Shown one piece after another: positions 6,278 to 12,644 of a stretch of 12,644 nucleotides of DNA. The stretch is from Alloprevotella tannerae (GTDB taxonomy: Bacteria; Bacteroidota; Bacteroidia; Bacteroidales; Bacteroidaceae). The notes under the pieces were generated by a model that saw only the letters and a program-made list of their open reading frames with translations, ran no database searches and was not told the DNA's origin. The position numbers and the translations under genes were made by a program. Each line of letters starts with the position of its first letter. Position 1 is the first letter of the stretch. Location: the NCBI GenBank assembly GCA_015259125.1, contig JABZGR010000043.1:1-12644 (forward strand), read 5' to 3'.

Positions 6278-6446
6278 GCAATTTTGACTGAAAATAAGTA
6301 AATGTCCTAGTGATTTGATGGATATAACAAATCAAGTAAAACTCGTATATCAACAAGCCGAGAAAGAGACCAAGAAGGTAAAGTAAAAATTATTTTGCAT
6401 ATATCAAACCATAATGATAGATTAGTTTCTCAATGCTTCGTGATCC

Positions 6447-8030
6447 ATGTACGTACAGGAAATTACCGAATTAAGACGCCAAGGAGAATTAAGTAAAGCC
6501 TTTGAGTTAGCTTACAATGCTTGGGATAGGGACAAAGCGGACCCATTCTTACAAATGTCTCTCTTTTGGGTATTACGGGATATGTGCCACCGATTCTTTA
6601 AGCACGGCTACTTCGATGAAGTGGATGTATGCCTCAAAGAAATGAAAGCTTTTCTACCTACGATGCTAGATGAAAAGGATATGGGAAAGCTGGCTTTTAA
6701 AGCGCTTTATCATCGCGTACAAAGTGGTGCAGAGATTATTCTGCCGGCTTTGCAGCTCTCAGGACAAAGACCTAAGGATGCGTTCTCTCAGATTGCGCAT
6801 TTCTTAGACTTTCCACGCTTTTTCGATCCTTTACTCAGAGAAGATTTGGGGTGGATTATATATCGTTACCTCAAAGAGGTGCTCTATAACGTGCCATCTC
6901 TTGAGGCAAGAAAACTGCTAAAGGCATATGTAGCCTTAGAAAACCCACGCCCTTCCCTGCTCCATTCTCAAATGCTCAGCTACAGCATTAAGTTTGCTAA
7001 AGAGCATCCCGAGTTTAAGCTCTACCGCTTTCTGCAGCTTTGGAACCCAACACAATTCAGAGAAGAAGACTTTCAAAGTCATGTCTATGCAGAACACGTT
7101 GTCCCGTCTTTATTAGAAAGGTTGATCAAACAATTGGTTGACAATAATGAGCCATGTGATTTTGAAGAACTTGCTAAAAGCATAGCCTTTCCTAAACATA
7201 AGCTGATAGAACTCTTTAGGAGGACACAATATCGACGTATTGTGCAGTATAAGCATTGGCAGCAATGGGAAAATATGATCCAGGCTTTCAAGGATTATGC
7301 AACGTTCAATAGAGATAAAGGCCCTTCAACTTGGCATTCGAGGACATTAAAATTGGCGCTATGGTATTTGCGAGGAGATTGCGCCGCTTTCTTCCTTGAC
7401 TTCTTCAAAGCATGGTCGTATCGTAATTTTGGCGAAGAGGATTGGAGAGCATCCTACGACAAAGCGGATCACAGACAGGAGGCATTAGTAACGTTGGTTT
7501 TGCAAAGATGTCAAAAGTTGCTTTCTTGTCAAAGGAATAAACAAGGTCACTTCGATTGGTATTCCAAATTCTTGGCACAATATATGTTCAGATTTCCTGA
7601 AAATAAGGAGGCCGTAAGATATCAAGCTCTCCTTTATCATTGGCAGCAGAAAGATGATTGTGCCATTATTCTATTCAAGCAATTACTGCGACAAACGCCG
7701 GACAAGCATCATCTTTGGTATGAAGCTGCACAATGCTTGAAAGACAACATAGGTGCAAAGATTATCTTCCTCTGTAAGTTACTTCATGCGCAACCAGAAG
7801 AAACTCTATTGGGAAATACTCGGCTAACTCTGGCACAAGCTCTCATTCGAAAAGGAATGATGCCGGAAGCGAAGACAGAATTAGAGCATTATCTACAAAG
7901 CCATCGTTCAAAGTCTTATATCGCTCGACACCTGATGGCCGCTATCCCGACTGAAACGATCGCTAACGATTCTAATCAAGACCTTTATCGATACTATGCT
8001 CAATATGCAGAAGATCTTCTGAACGATTAA
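6447..8030 (+). CDS. Helical-repeat (TPR-like) protein, related to TPR-S1/TOTE-type conflict proteins
   Basis: The 527-residue soluble protein is almost all α-helical with many W, F and L positions and no signal peptide or membrane segment. It opens with ELRRQGELSKAFELAYNAW followed by a W-x-L-R-D-type helix (SLFWVLRDMCHRFF), the entry typical of large TPR-S1-like proteins in Bacteroidetes. Further TPR-like helices are visible at about 395-490 (ALLYHWQQKDDCAIILFKQLL; LTLAQALIRKGMMPEAKTELEHYL). Two internal blocks at about 160-232 and 283-360 are related at 124-residue spacing. Longer relatives, as I recall them, carry an added C-terminal OB-fold/S1-like domain; here the protein ends in YAEDLLND with no such domain. 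Function is not established. The stop is two bases from the stop of the convergent glycosyltransferase, so nothing more fits downstream. Confidence 0.7.
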   Translation: MYVQEITELRRQGELSKAFELAYNAWDRDKADPFLQMSLFWVLRDMCHRFFKHGYFDEVDVCLKEMKAFLPTMLDEKDMGKLAFKALYHRVQSGAEIILPALQLSGQRPKDAFSQIAHFLDFPRFFDPLLREDLGWIIYRYLKEVLYNVPSLEARKLLKAYVALENPRPSLLHSQMLSYSIKFAKEHPEFKLYRFLQLWNPTQFREEDFQSHVYAEHVVPSLLERLIKQLVDNNEPCDFEELAKSIAFPKHKLIELFRRTQYRRIVQYKHWQQWENMIQAFKDYATFNRDKGPSTWHSRTLKLALWYLRGDCAAFFLDFFKAWSYRNFGEEDWRASYDKADHRQEALVTLVLQRCQKLLSCQRNKQGHFDWYSKFLAQYMFRFPENKEAVRYQALLYHWQQKDDCAIILFKQLLRQTPDKHHLWYEAAQCLKDNIGAKIIFLCKLLHAQPEETLLGNTRLTLAQALIRKGMMPEAKTELEHYLQSHRSKSYIARHLMAAIPTETIANDSNQDLYRYYAQYAEDLLND

Positions 8031-8032
8031 CT

Positions 8033-9169
8033 TCACTTCTCTGCAAAGACTTCCGCTAAAATCTGCTCATATCGTTCAGCCACTTTCCTTACATCAAAGC
8101 GCTCTTCTGCTATCCGTCTGCCTGCCTTGGAAAAGGCTGACTTTTCTTCCTTCGACAAATCAATATAGCGCTGCATCGCTTCTATCAAAGCGATTGCATT
8201 TTGCGGCGGCACCAAAAATCCATTCACGCCATCTTCTACCGTTTCTCTACAACCGGGAATATCTGAGGCTATAATGGGCTTACCCATAGCACAAGCCTCC
8301 ATCAATGATCTACTTAATCCTTCATGGTAAGAAGGCAACACGACAACCGTTCCAGGACGCCCCACGACAGATTGCACATCGTCCGTTATACCTAAATACT
8401 CTATTGCACCCGAAGTGACATCTTTCTCTAATTGTTCTTCGGAAATTGCCGCCGGATTATTATCTCCCTTTGGCCCGAGCAATTGAAACTTAAACTGCGG
8501 ATACTTCTCTTTTATTTTTCTCGCAGCAGCCACAAACTCATTGTATCCTTTATCTGATAACAAACGAGACACCATAAGAAAGGTGCAATTATCATCCTCA
8601 TTATCGGTAAATGGAAAGGCTGTTAAGTCCACACCTTCTCCATTCCCAAACAACAACAAGTGGTCTGCAGGAGCCAACTTCTGCTTTAGGATAAAGTCGT
8701 AGTTGAACTTATTCAAGACGATAATACGATGCGCACGATACAAGCCTGTACGATAAAGCCACGCACCCAACACCTTCAAGAAACCCTTACCTGCAAAAGC
8801 ATAACCTAAACCAGGAATCATTGCGGTAGAAGGTATGCCTAACCGATGAGCCGCAAGCGTACCATAGATATTGGGCTTGATCGTATAATGGAAGACATAA
8901 TCGGGACGTTCTTTGCGATAAATCTTATAAAGTGCTCGAAAATAGCGAAAATCAGCCCAAGGATTTGTACCACAACGCTCCATTTCAATAGGAATATATC
9001 GCGCTCCTTTCGGAATGTTTCCGTCTTTCCCACTCTGAGGAGCTACCAAGAGTACGTCATACCCCAAATTGATGAAGTGTTGAATAATATATCCTCTGAA
9101 GTTCAACAATCCCCAGAGGTAGTTATCGCAGAATAGTAACTTCTTCTTAGTTGCTTGTTGTGTCTCCAT
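8033..9169 (-). CDS. GT4-family glycosyltransferase, PglA/CapM-like clade
   Basis: The 378-residue protein has the two-Rossmann GT-B layout. The acceptor half starts with KKLLFCDNYLWGLLNFRGYI and continues through MERCGTNPWADFRYF, VFHYTIKPNIYG and IPGLGYAF, a pattern shared with PglA/CapM/RfaB-type transferases that add sugars to lipid-linked intermediates. The donor half has MVSRLLSDKGYNEF, and the nucleotide-sugar signature E283-x7-E291 in PSYHEGLSRSLMEA. There is no membrane helix; it should work at the cytoplasmic face, extending an LPS, capsule or glycan precursor. It overlaps the upstream glycosyltransferase gene by 23 bases, so the two are translationally coupled and likely act in sequence. 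Donor sugar and acceptor cannot be read from sequence. Confidence 0.9.
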   Translation of the reverse strand: METQQATKKKLLFCDNYLWGLLNFRGYIIQHFINLGYDVLLVAPQSGKDGNIPKGARYIPIEMERCGTNPWADFRYFRALYKIYRKERPDYVFHYTIKPNIYGTLAAHRLGIPSTAMIPGLGYAFAGKGFLKVLGAWLYRTGLYRAHRIIVLNKFNYDFILKQKLAPADHLLLFGNGEGVDLTAFPFTDNEDDNCTFLMVSRLLSDKGYNEFVAAARKIKEKYPQFKFQLLGPKGDNNPAAISEEQLEKDVTSGAIEYLGITDDVQSVVGRPGTVVVLPSYHEGLSRSLMEACAMGKPIIASDIPGCRETVEDGVNGFLVPPQNAIALIEAMQRYIDLSKEEKSAFSKAGRRIAEERFDVRKVAERYEQILAEVFAEK

Positions 9170-10256
9170 CTTCTAACTGGCTATACAATTTCCAAAGATT
9201 ATCCAACATAAACCTTACATCATATTTCTGTGCACGCTGATAGCATTCTTCTCCTACGCGCTTGCGCAAGTCTTCATCCTTATAAAGTTTGATGATTCTA
9301 TTCGCCATCGTTTCTATGTCATTGACGGGAAACAGCAAACTTTCATCTTCAACGACTTGTGCCAATCCGGCTACATTTGAAGCTAAAACAGGCTTATGCG
9401 CAGCCATACCTTCGACAGCCGACAAGCCAAAGCCTTCCCATAAAGAAGGCATCACAACAATATCAGCTGCGGACAGCAGCGATGGAATGTCTTCTCGCTT
9501 TCCTAAGAAATGAGCCCGCTCTTCCACGTTCAAGTCCTTAGCCAAGGTTTCACAATGCTTCCTCATCGGGCCATCACCTACGAACACAACATGTATATCA
9601 GTGGGCAACTGGGCTAAAACTTTGACCAAGTCGATCTGATTTTTCTCTTCCTTAAACCGCGCTACTTGCATCAAGACAAAGGCATTAGCGGGAACATTAG
9701 GCAAAACTATCGCACGGTCGCTCTTGGCTTGAGAGAATAAAGCTACATCTATTCCATTTTCTATCAAGACTGTGCGCACGGAAGAAGGGGCACGATGACG
9801 AATAAAGTTGAGCGTAGCCGGAGAAATACAAGTAATGGCCTCATATAGACGATAGATTTTGCGATCCGACCACGTAGTAAGTTTATATTTACATCGAAAG
9901 TTAAACGTACTATGCTCTGTTGTCACCAAATGTGCTTTTGATTTGAACAGGTATTTAGTTAGAGCTACCCAATATTGGGCAGGGAATAAATGAACGTGAA
10001 CTATATCATAGGTCTCCAAATAAGGGCGCAACTTATAGATCAACCAAGGATTATACTCGTTGCTCCCAAGGCGAATTACTCGAACACCGGCTGCTTCTAA
10101 AGTGCGCATAAATCCTGTTTCCACACCATTTAGGACCAGCACATCTGTTTGTATTTCCGGCCGATTCATGCCTTCAGCAATCGTACACACTAAGCGTTCA
10201 GCTCCAGCAGTGTTCAATGTATTGATGACCTGCAATACTTTTATTCTCGTTTTCAT
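9147..10256 (-). CDS. GT4-family glycosyltransferase
   Basis: The 369-residue GT-B protein opens with KVLQVINTLNTAGAERLV, the glycine-bearing first strand and loop typical of GT4 enzymes (GGAER variant, here TAGAER at 16-21). HVHLFP at 87-92 and TTEHS follow in the acceptor domain. The donor domain starts near IENGIDVALF (165-174) and MQVARFKEEKNQ. It carries the E274-x7-E282 nucleotide-sugar motif in SLWEGFGLSAVEGMA. Both catalytic halves look complete. It is first in a two-gene unit read from a TACTTTTG promoter at 10304-10311 and probably supplies a step before the overlapping downstream transferase in surface polysaccharide assembly. Its substrate is unknown. Confidence 0.9.
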   Translation of the reverse strand: MKTRIKVLQVINTLNTAGAERLVCTIAEGMNRPEIQTDVLVLNGVETGFMRTLEAAGVRVIRLGSNEYNPWLIYKLRPYLETYDIVHVHLFPAQYWVALTKYLFKSKAHLVTTEHSTFNFRCKYKLTTWSDRKIYRLYEAITCISPATLNFIRHRAPSSVRTVLIENGIDVALFSQAKSDRAIVLPNVPANAFVLMQVARFKEEKNQIDLVKVLAQLPTDIHVVFVGDGPMRKHCETLAKDLNVEERAHFLGKREDIPSLLSAADIVVMPSLWEGFGLSAVEGMAAHKPVLASNVAGLAQVVEDESLLFPVNDIETMANRIIKLYKDEDLRKRVGEECYQRAQKYDVRFMLDNLWKLYSQLEDGDTTSN

Positions 10257-10303
10257 TCAAACTTTGCTTCCGTACAGTTAACAAAACGCATATTTTGCTA
10301 AGA

Positions 10304-10311
10304 CAAAAGTA
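10304..10311 (-). promoter_or_regulatory. -7 box for the glycosyltransferase pair
   Basis: The minus strand reads TACTTTTG here, a full TAnnTTTG match, 47 bases upstream of ATG 10256. The -33 position has no TTTG. The gap to the symporter thus carries two divergent promoters. Confidence 0.5.
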
Positions 10312-10381
10312 GGGATAATAATTGAAACGTACCCTTTTTGTTGCAGAGTTTTTAGTAACAGGGCTCGACGTTTCTTTCATT

Positions 10382-10401
10382 AGTTGTAATTTTGCACAAC
10401 T
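10382..10401 (+). promoter_or_regulatory. -7 box of the symporter gene inside a 6-bp dyad
   Basis: TAATTTTG at 10387-10394 is a full -7 match. It is embedded in the inverted repeat AGTTGT (10382-10387), 8 bases, ACAACT (10396-10401). A dyad straddling the -7 box and the likely start point has the geometry of a repressor operator, though 6-bp arms can arise by chance in AT-rich DNA. Confidence 0.4.
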
Positions 10402-10482
10402 TCAACTCGTATTGTGCGAAGCGTTTTTCTGAAAATCACTTACCGATACGCCTATTTTCATTTATCTGACTTCACTTTTCGT

Positions 10483-12282
10483 ATGTCTACCCTATCCAGC
10501 CAACGGTGCAAGCGCGTTTATATCTTTTCCTTCCTGCTGTTTATCCTATCTATTAGCGGACTATGTTCGGCGCAGTCCTTTTTACATAAGAATAAGGCGC
10601 CTCAAAGAAAAACGGCTGTTATAATATCGGCTAAGGCGCATACATTTTTGTCAAGTGAGCAGCAAGATTCTCATCTGCACATCAGAATTTCATCCCACGA
10701 CCTCAACGCTACGTTTCTCCCATTGCAACGCTGTACAACCTTAGCGCAAAGCAAACATTCCACACAGGCCCAGGAAACCCGGACGAACACCAAAGAGGTG
10801 CATTTCGGTTGGATAAATTGGACCGTCTTGATCGTTTATTTCTTAGGTATGTTATACTTAGGGGGCCTCTTCTTCAAAAAGGGGGATCATCCCGACAACT
10901 TTTTCAAGGGCGGGGGGCGCATTCCGTGGTGGGCAGCCTCCATTAGTATTTTCGCCACAATGTTTAGCGCCATTACATATATGAGTATTCCGGCTAAAGT
11001 ATATGCAACGGATTGGACTTACTACCCGATACAGTTTATGATGTTGTTTATTCTTTATCCGGTCGTGAAATATTATCTCCCATTCTTCCGGCGTTTGAAC
11101 GTGACAACCGCTTATGCGTATTTGCAGTGCCGATTCAATTATGCCTTGCGCTGTATGGCCTCCTTACTATTTATGGCTTTTATGGTAGCCCGAATGGCTT
11201 TGATCCTTTTCCTGCCTGCTTTGGCCTTATCCGCAGTGGCAGATATTGACATCTCACTTTGTATATTATTGATGGCTGTCATTACTATTATCTATTGTAC
11301 CTTGGGAGGAATCGAGGCCGTCATATGGGCCGACGTCATTCAAGGGATTATTTTAGTTGGTGGAGCGATATTGGCTGCTATCTACTTGATTTGGCAGACG
11401 CCCGGTGGCTTTCAGGGATTTGTAGATATAGGAATGAATGATCATAAGTTTGTACTTTTCGATTGGAGTTTGGATTATCGTTCTGCCACGTTTTGGGTTG
11501 TCATCCTTGGAGGTTTAGCTAATAATCTGATCTCTTATACTTCTGATCAAACGATCATCCAGCGCTATATGACGACAAAGGATGAACGGAGCGCGGCACG
11601 AAGTATTGTTGTCAATGGTGTGATTTGCGTCGTTGTTTCCATTGTTTTTTACCTGATAGGAACCGGCTTATATACTTTTTTCAAGACGCATCCGGAAGCC
11701 GGGTTCACTTCTTTAGATCGACCTGACGCGATTTTTCCTTTTTATGTCGTAACACAATTGCCTGCAGGCGTAGCCGGTCTCCTGATAGCCGCACTTTTCG
11801 CCGCTACGATGAGTACTATTTCTTCTAACATCAACTCTATTTCCACCTCATTTACCGTAGATATTTACCAACGCCTCAGACCTACGCACCTTTCACCCAA
11901 ACATCTACTTCGTGTAGCGCGTTGGGCGAGTTTAACAGCCGGTATCGCAGGCCTATTACTCGCATTGTTAATGGCCCGGCTCAATATCCAGTCCTTACTC
12001 GACTATTTTAATACCATTTTAGGACTGCTTTCCGGCAGCATTGGTGCCCTTTTTGTAATGGGTATATTCTTCCCTACGATAGGCAGCAAGAGTGCTACGA
12101 TCGGCTTTATCGTAGGTATGTTCACCGTCTTCTATCTTCATTTTTACACACAGGTAAGTTTCTTAATCTTCGGTTTTATTTCTATTGCGGTAAGTGTAAG
12201 CGTAGCCCTCCTCTTCGCTACTCTATTCAAGGAGTGCCCCAACCGCGAAAATCTAACGTGGAAATCGCTACAAAACAAATAA
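10483..12282 (+). CDS. Sodium:solute symporter (SSS family), sialic-acid-transporter-like, with N-terminal extension
   Basis: Starting at ATG 10483, the 599-residue product begins with a signal-peptide-like stretch (YIFSFLLFILSISGLCSA, ending about residue 31). About 75 hydrophilic residues with no recognised domain follow. The SSS core starts near residue 107 (FGWINWTVLIVYFLGMLYLG) and is about 490 residues, the normal length. Core landmarks are FFKGGGRIPWWAASISIFATMFSA, the RRLNVTTAYAYLQCRFN loop, TLGGIEAVIWADVIQG, and ATMSTISSNINSISTSFTVD with the serine-rich sodium-site helix. These resemble NanT-like sialic acid/solute transporters of Bacteroidetes. It imports a solute with Na+ across the inner membrane; the substrate cannot be fixed. 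No catabolic partners are adjacent. A GTG at 10414 is in frame but lies too near the expected transcription start to be preferred. Confidence 0.85.
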   Translation: MSTLSSQRCKRVYIFSFLLFILSISGLCSAQSFLHKNKAPQRKTAVIISAKAHTFLSSEQQDSHLHIRISSHDLNATFLPLQRCTTLAQSKHSTQAQETRTNTKEVHFGWINWTVLIVYFLGMLYLGGLFFKKGDHPDNFFKGGGRIPWWAASISIFATMFSAITYMSIPAKVYATDWTYYPIQFMMLFILYPVVKYYLPFFRRLNVTTAYAYLQCRFNYALRCMASLLFMAFMVARMALILFLPALALSAVADIDISLCILLMAVITIIYCTLGGIEAVIWADVIQGIILVGGAILAAIYLIWQTPGGFQGFVDIGMNDHKFVLFDWSLDYRSATFWVVILGGLANNLISYTSDQTIIQRYMTTKDERSAARSIVVNGVICVVVSIVFYLIGTGLYTFFKTHPEAGFTSLDRPDAIFPFYVVTQLPAGVAGLLIAALFAATMSTISSNINSISTSFTVDIYQRLRPTHLSPKHLLRVARWASLTAGIAGLLLALLMARLNIQSLLDYFNTILGLLSGSIGALFVMGIFFPTIGSKSATIGFIVGMFTVFYLHFYTQVSFLIFGFISIAVSVSVALLFATLFKECPNRENLTWKSLQNK

Positions 12283-12356
12283 ACAAAGCGCGTTCCAAGT
12301 GGTAAAAGTACTATGTAGCATTAACGTGAGTTCGACGAATTATAAGTGTCTATAAA

Positions 12357-12388
12357 TTTGGTGATTAGCGAAATTTGTTGTAACTTTA
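12357..12388 (+). promoter_or_regulatory. Promoter of the IS982-like transposase
   Basis: TTTG at 12357-12360, 20 bases, then TAACTTTA at 12381-12388. The -33 box is perfect and the -7 box matches 7 of 8. The start would be near 12395 and the ATG is at 12427. The -33 box probably lies at or close to the element's left terminal repeat, whose exact edge (about 12340-12350) I cannot fix without the other end. Confidence 0.5.
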
Positions 12389-12426
12389 AGGTGTTGATAT
12401 ACATAGAAATACAAACAAAAATCGCT

Positions 12427-12644
12427 ATGATCACCGAAGCCAAAGTTTTTCACTTCGTTCAAGGAAACTCCTGAAATATTTTGTATGGCAGACGACTTCT
12501 GCAAGTTTTTTGATGCTATGACGGCAAAGTATACGCTAAAACCTGCCGGAAAAAGAAAATATCATCGAAGTTCCACGATGTCAAAGGCAGAAGTCATGCT
12601 GATAATGATTCTTTTCCACGACTCCGGTTATCGCTGCTTCAAAC
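12427..12644 (+). pseudogene. IS982-family transposase, 5' part, frame apparently broken, cut by window edge
   Basis: ATG 12427 opens a frame reading MITEAKV, the common start of Bacteroidetes IS982 transposases, but this frame stops at TGA 12472-12474. The next frame (+1) continues the family sequence without interruption to the window end: EIFCMADDFCKFFDAM from 12473, then KPAGKRKYHRSS, MSKAEVMLIMILFHDSGYRCFK. That is the conserved N-terminal helix and the 'SxxEVMxIMxxFHxxGYRxFK' block before the DDE core. A one-base gain or an equivalent indel must lie between about 12446 and 12472; a run of five T at 12446-12450 is the obvious candidate. An internal ATG at 12485 could restart translation but would lose the first residues. 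The catalytic core lies beyond the window. Confidence 0.75.

Noticed and set aside
6311..6334. Inverted repeat TGATTTG/CAAATCA after the PepSY gene as a terminator
   Set aside because: Seven AT-rich pairs, a 10-base loop and no T-run after it; too weak to call in a 169-base gap that otherwise shows nothing clear.
10414..10482. GTG start 23 codons upstream for the symporter
   Set aside because: It lies about 20 bases after the -7 box, adds residues with no signal character, and ATG 10483 directly precedes a plausible signal peptide.

Overview
The window reads as a stretch of a Bacteroidales chromosome (Bacteroidota; Prevotella/Porphyromonas-like, genus not determined). The evidence is: repeated -7 boxes of the form TAnnTTTG, some with a TTTG about 20 bases upstream; start codons without clear Shine-Dalgarno sequences; a lipobox-bearing OmpH/Skp-like protein; a PepD-type M20 dipeptidase; a sialic-acid-transporter-like SSS symporter; and transposase types (IS5, IS1380, IS982) typical of this order. 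No replication, plasmid or phage genes and no CRISPR array were seen.

Layout. 1-2053 is an insertion-sequence graveyard. It holds a 44-codon 5' remnant of an IS5-type transposase (203-337), about 370 bases with one unrecognised open frame, an orphan thioredoxin on the minus strand (707-1033), and an IS1380 transposase whose last third is missing (1181-2053). 2131-3630 is pepD on the minus strand, with an intrinsic terminator facing the IS1380 stump. Divergent from pepD, 3688-4506 carries a small membrane protein followed at once by an OmpH-like lipoprotein. 4583-4669 is a class II tRNA-Ser(CGA) with its own promoter and terminator. 4796-6277 is a PepSY-associated transmembrane protein. 6447-8030 is a helical-repeat protein that resembles the TPR part of a conflict-system protein. 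8033-10256 (minus) is an overlapping pair of GT4 glycosyltransferases. 10483-12282 is an SSS-family symporter with an unusual N-terminal extension. The window ends in the 5' part of an IS982-type transposase (12427-12644) whose frame appears broken.

How it fits together. The middle is ordinary cell-envelope and peptide-metabolism housekeeping: dipeptide hydrolysis, envelope chaperone-like lipoprotein, membrane reductase-like protein, surface polysaccharide synthesis, and sodium-coupled uptake. Both ends are shaped by decayed transposons.

The features most worth a second look are: the start-region hairpin of the IS5 remnant, placed so that only read-through RNA could fold it; the internally duplicated helical-repeat protein, which seems to lack the C-terminal nucleic-acid-binding part I associate with its longer relatives; and the symporter's secreted-looking N-terminal extension. 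I found no complete new multi-gene system. Family assignments come from motif recognition, not from a database search.
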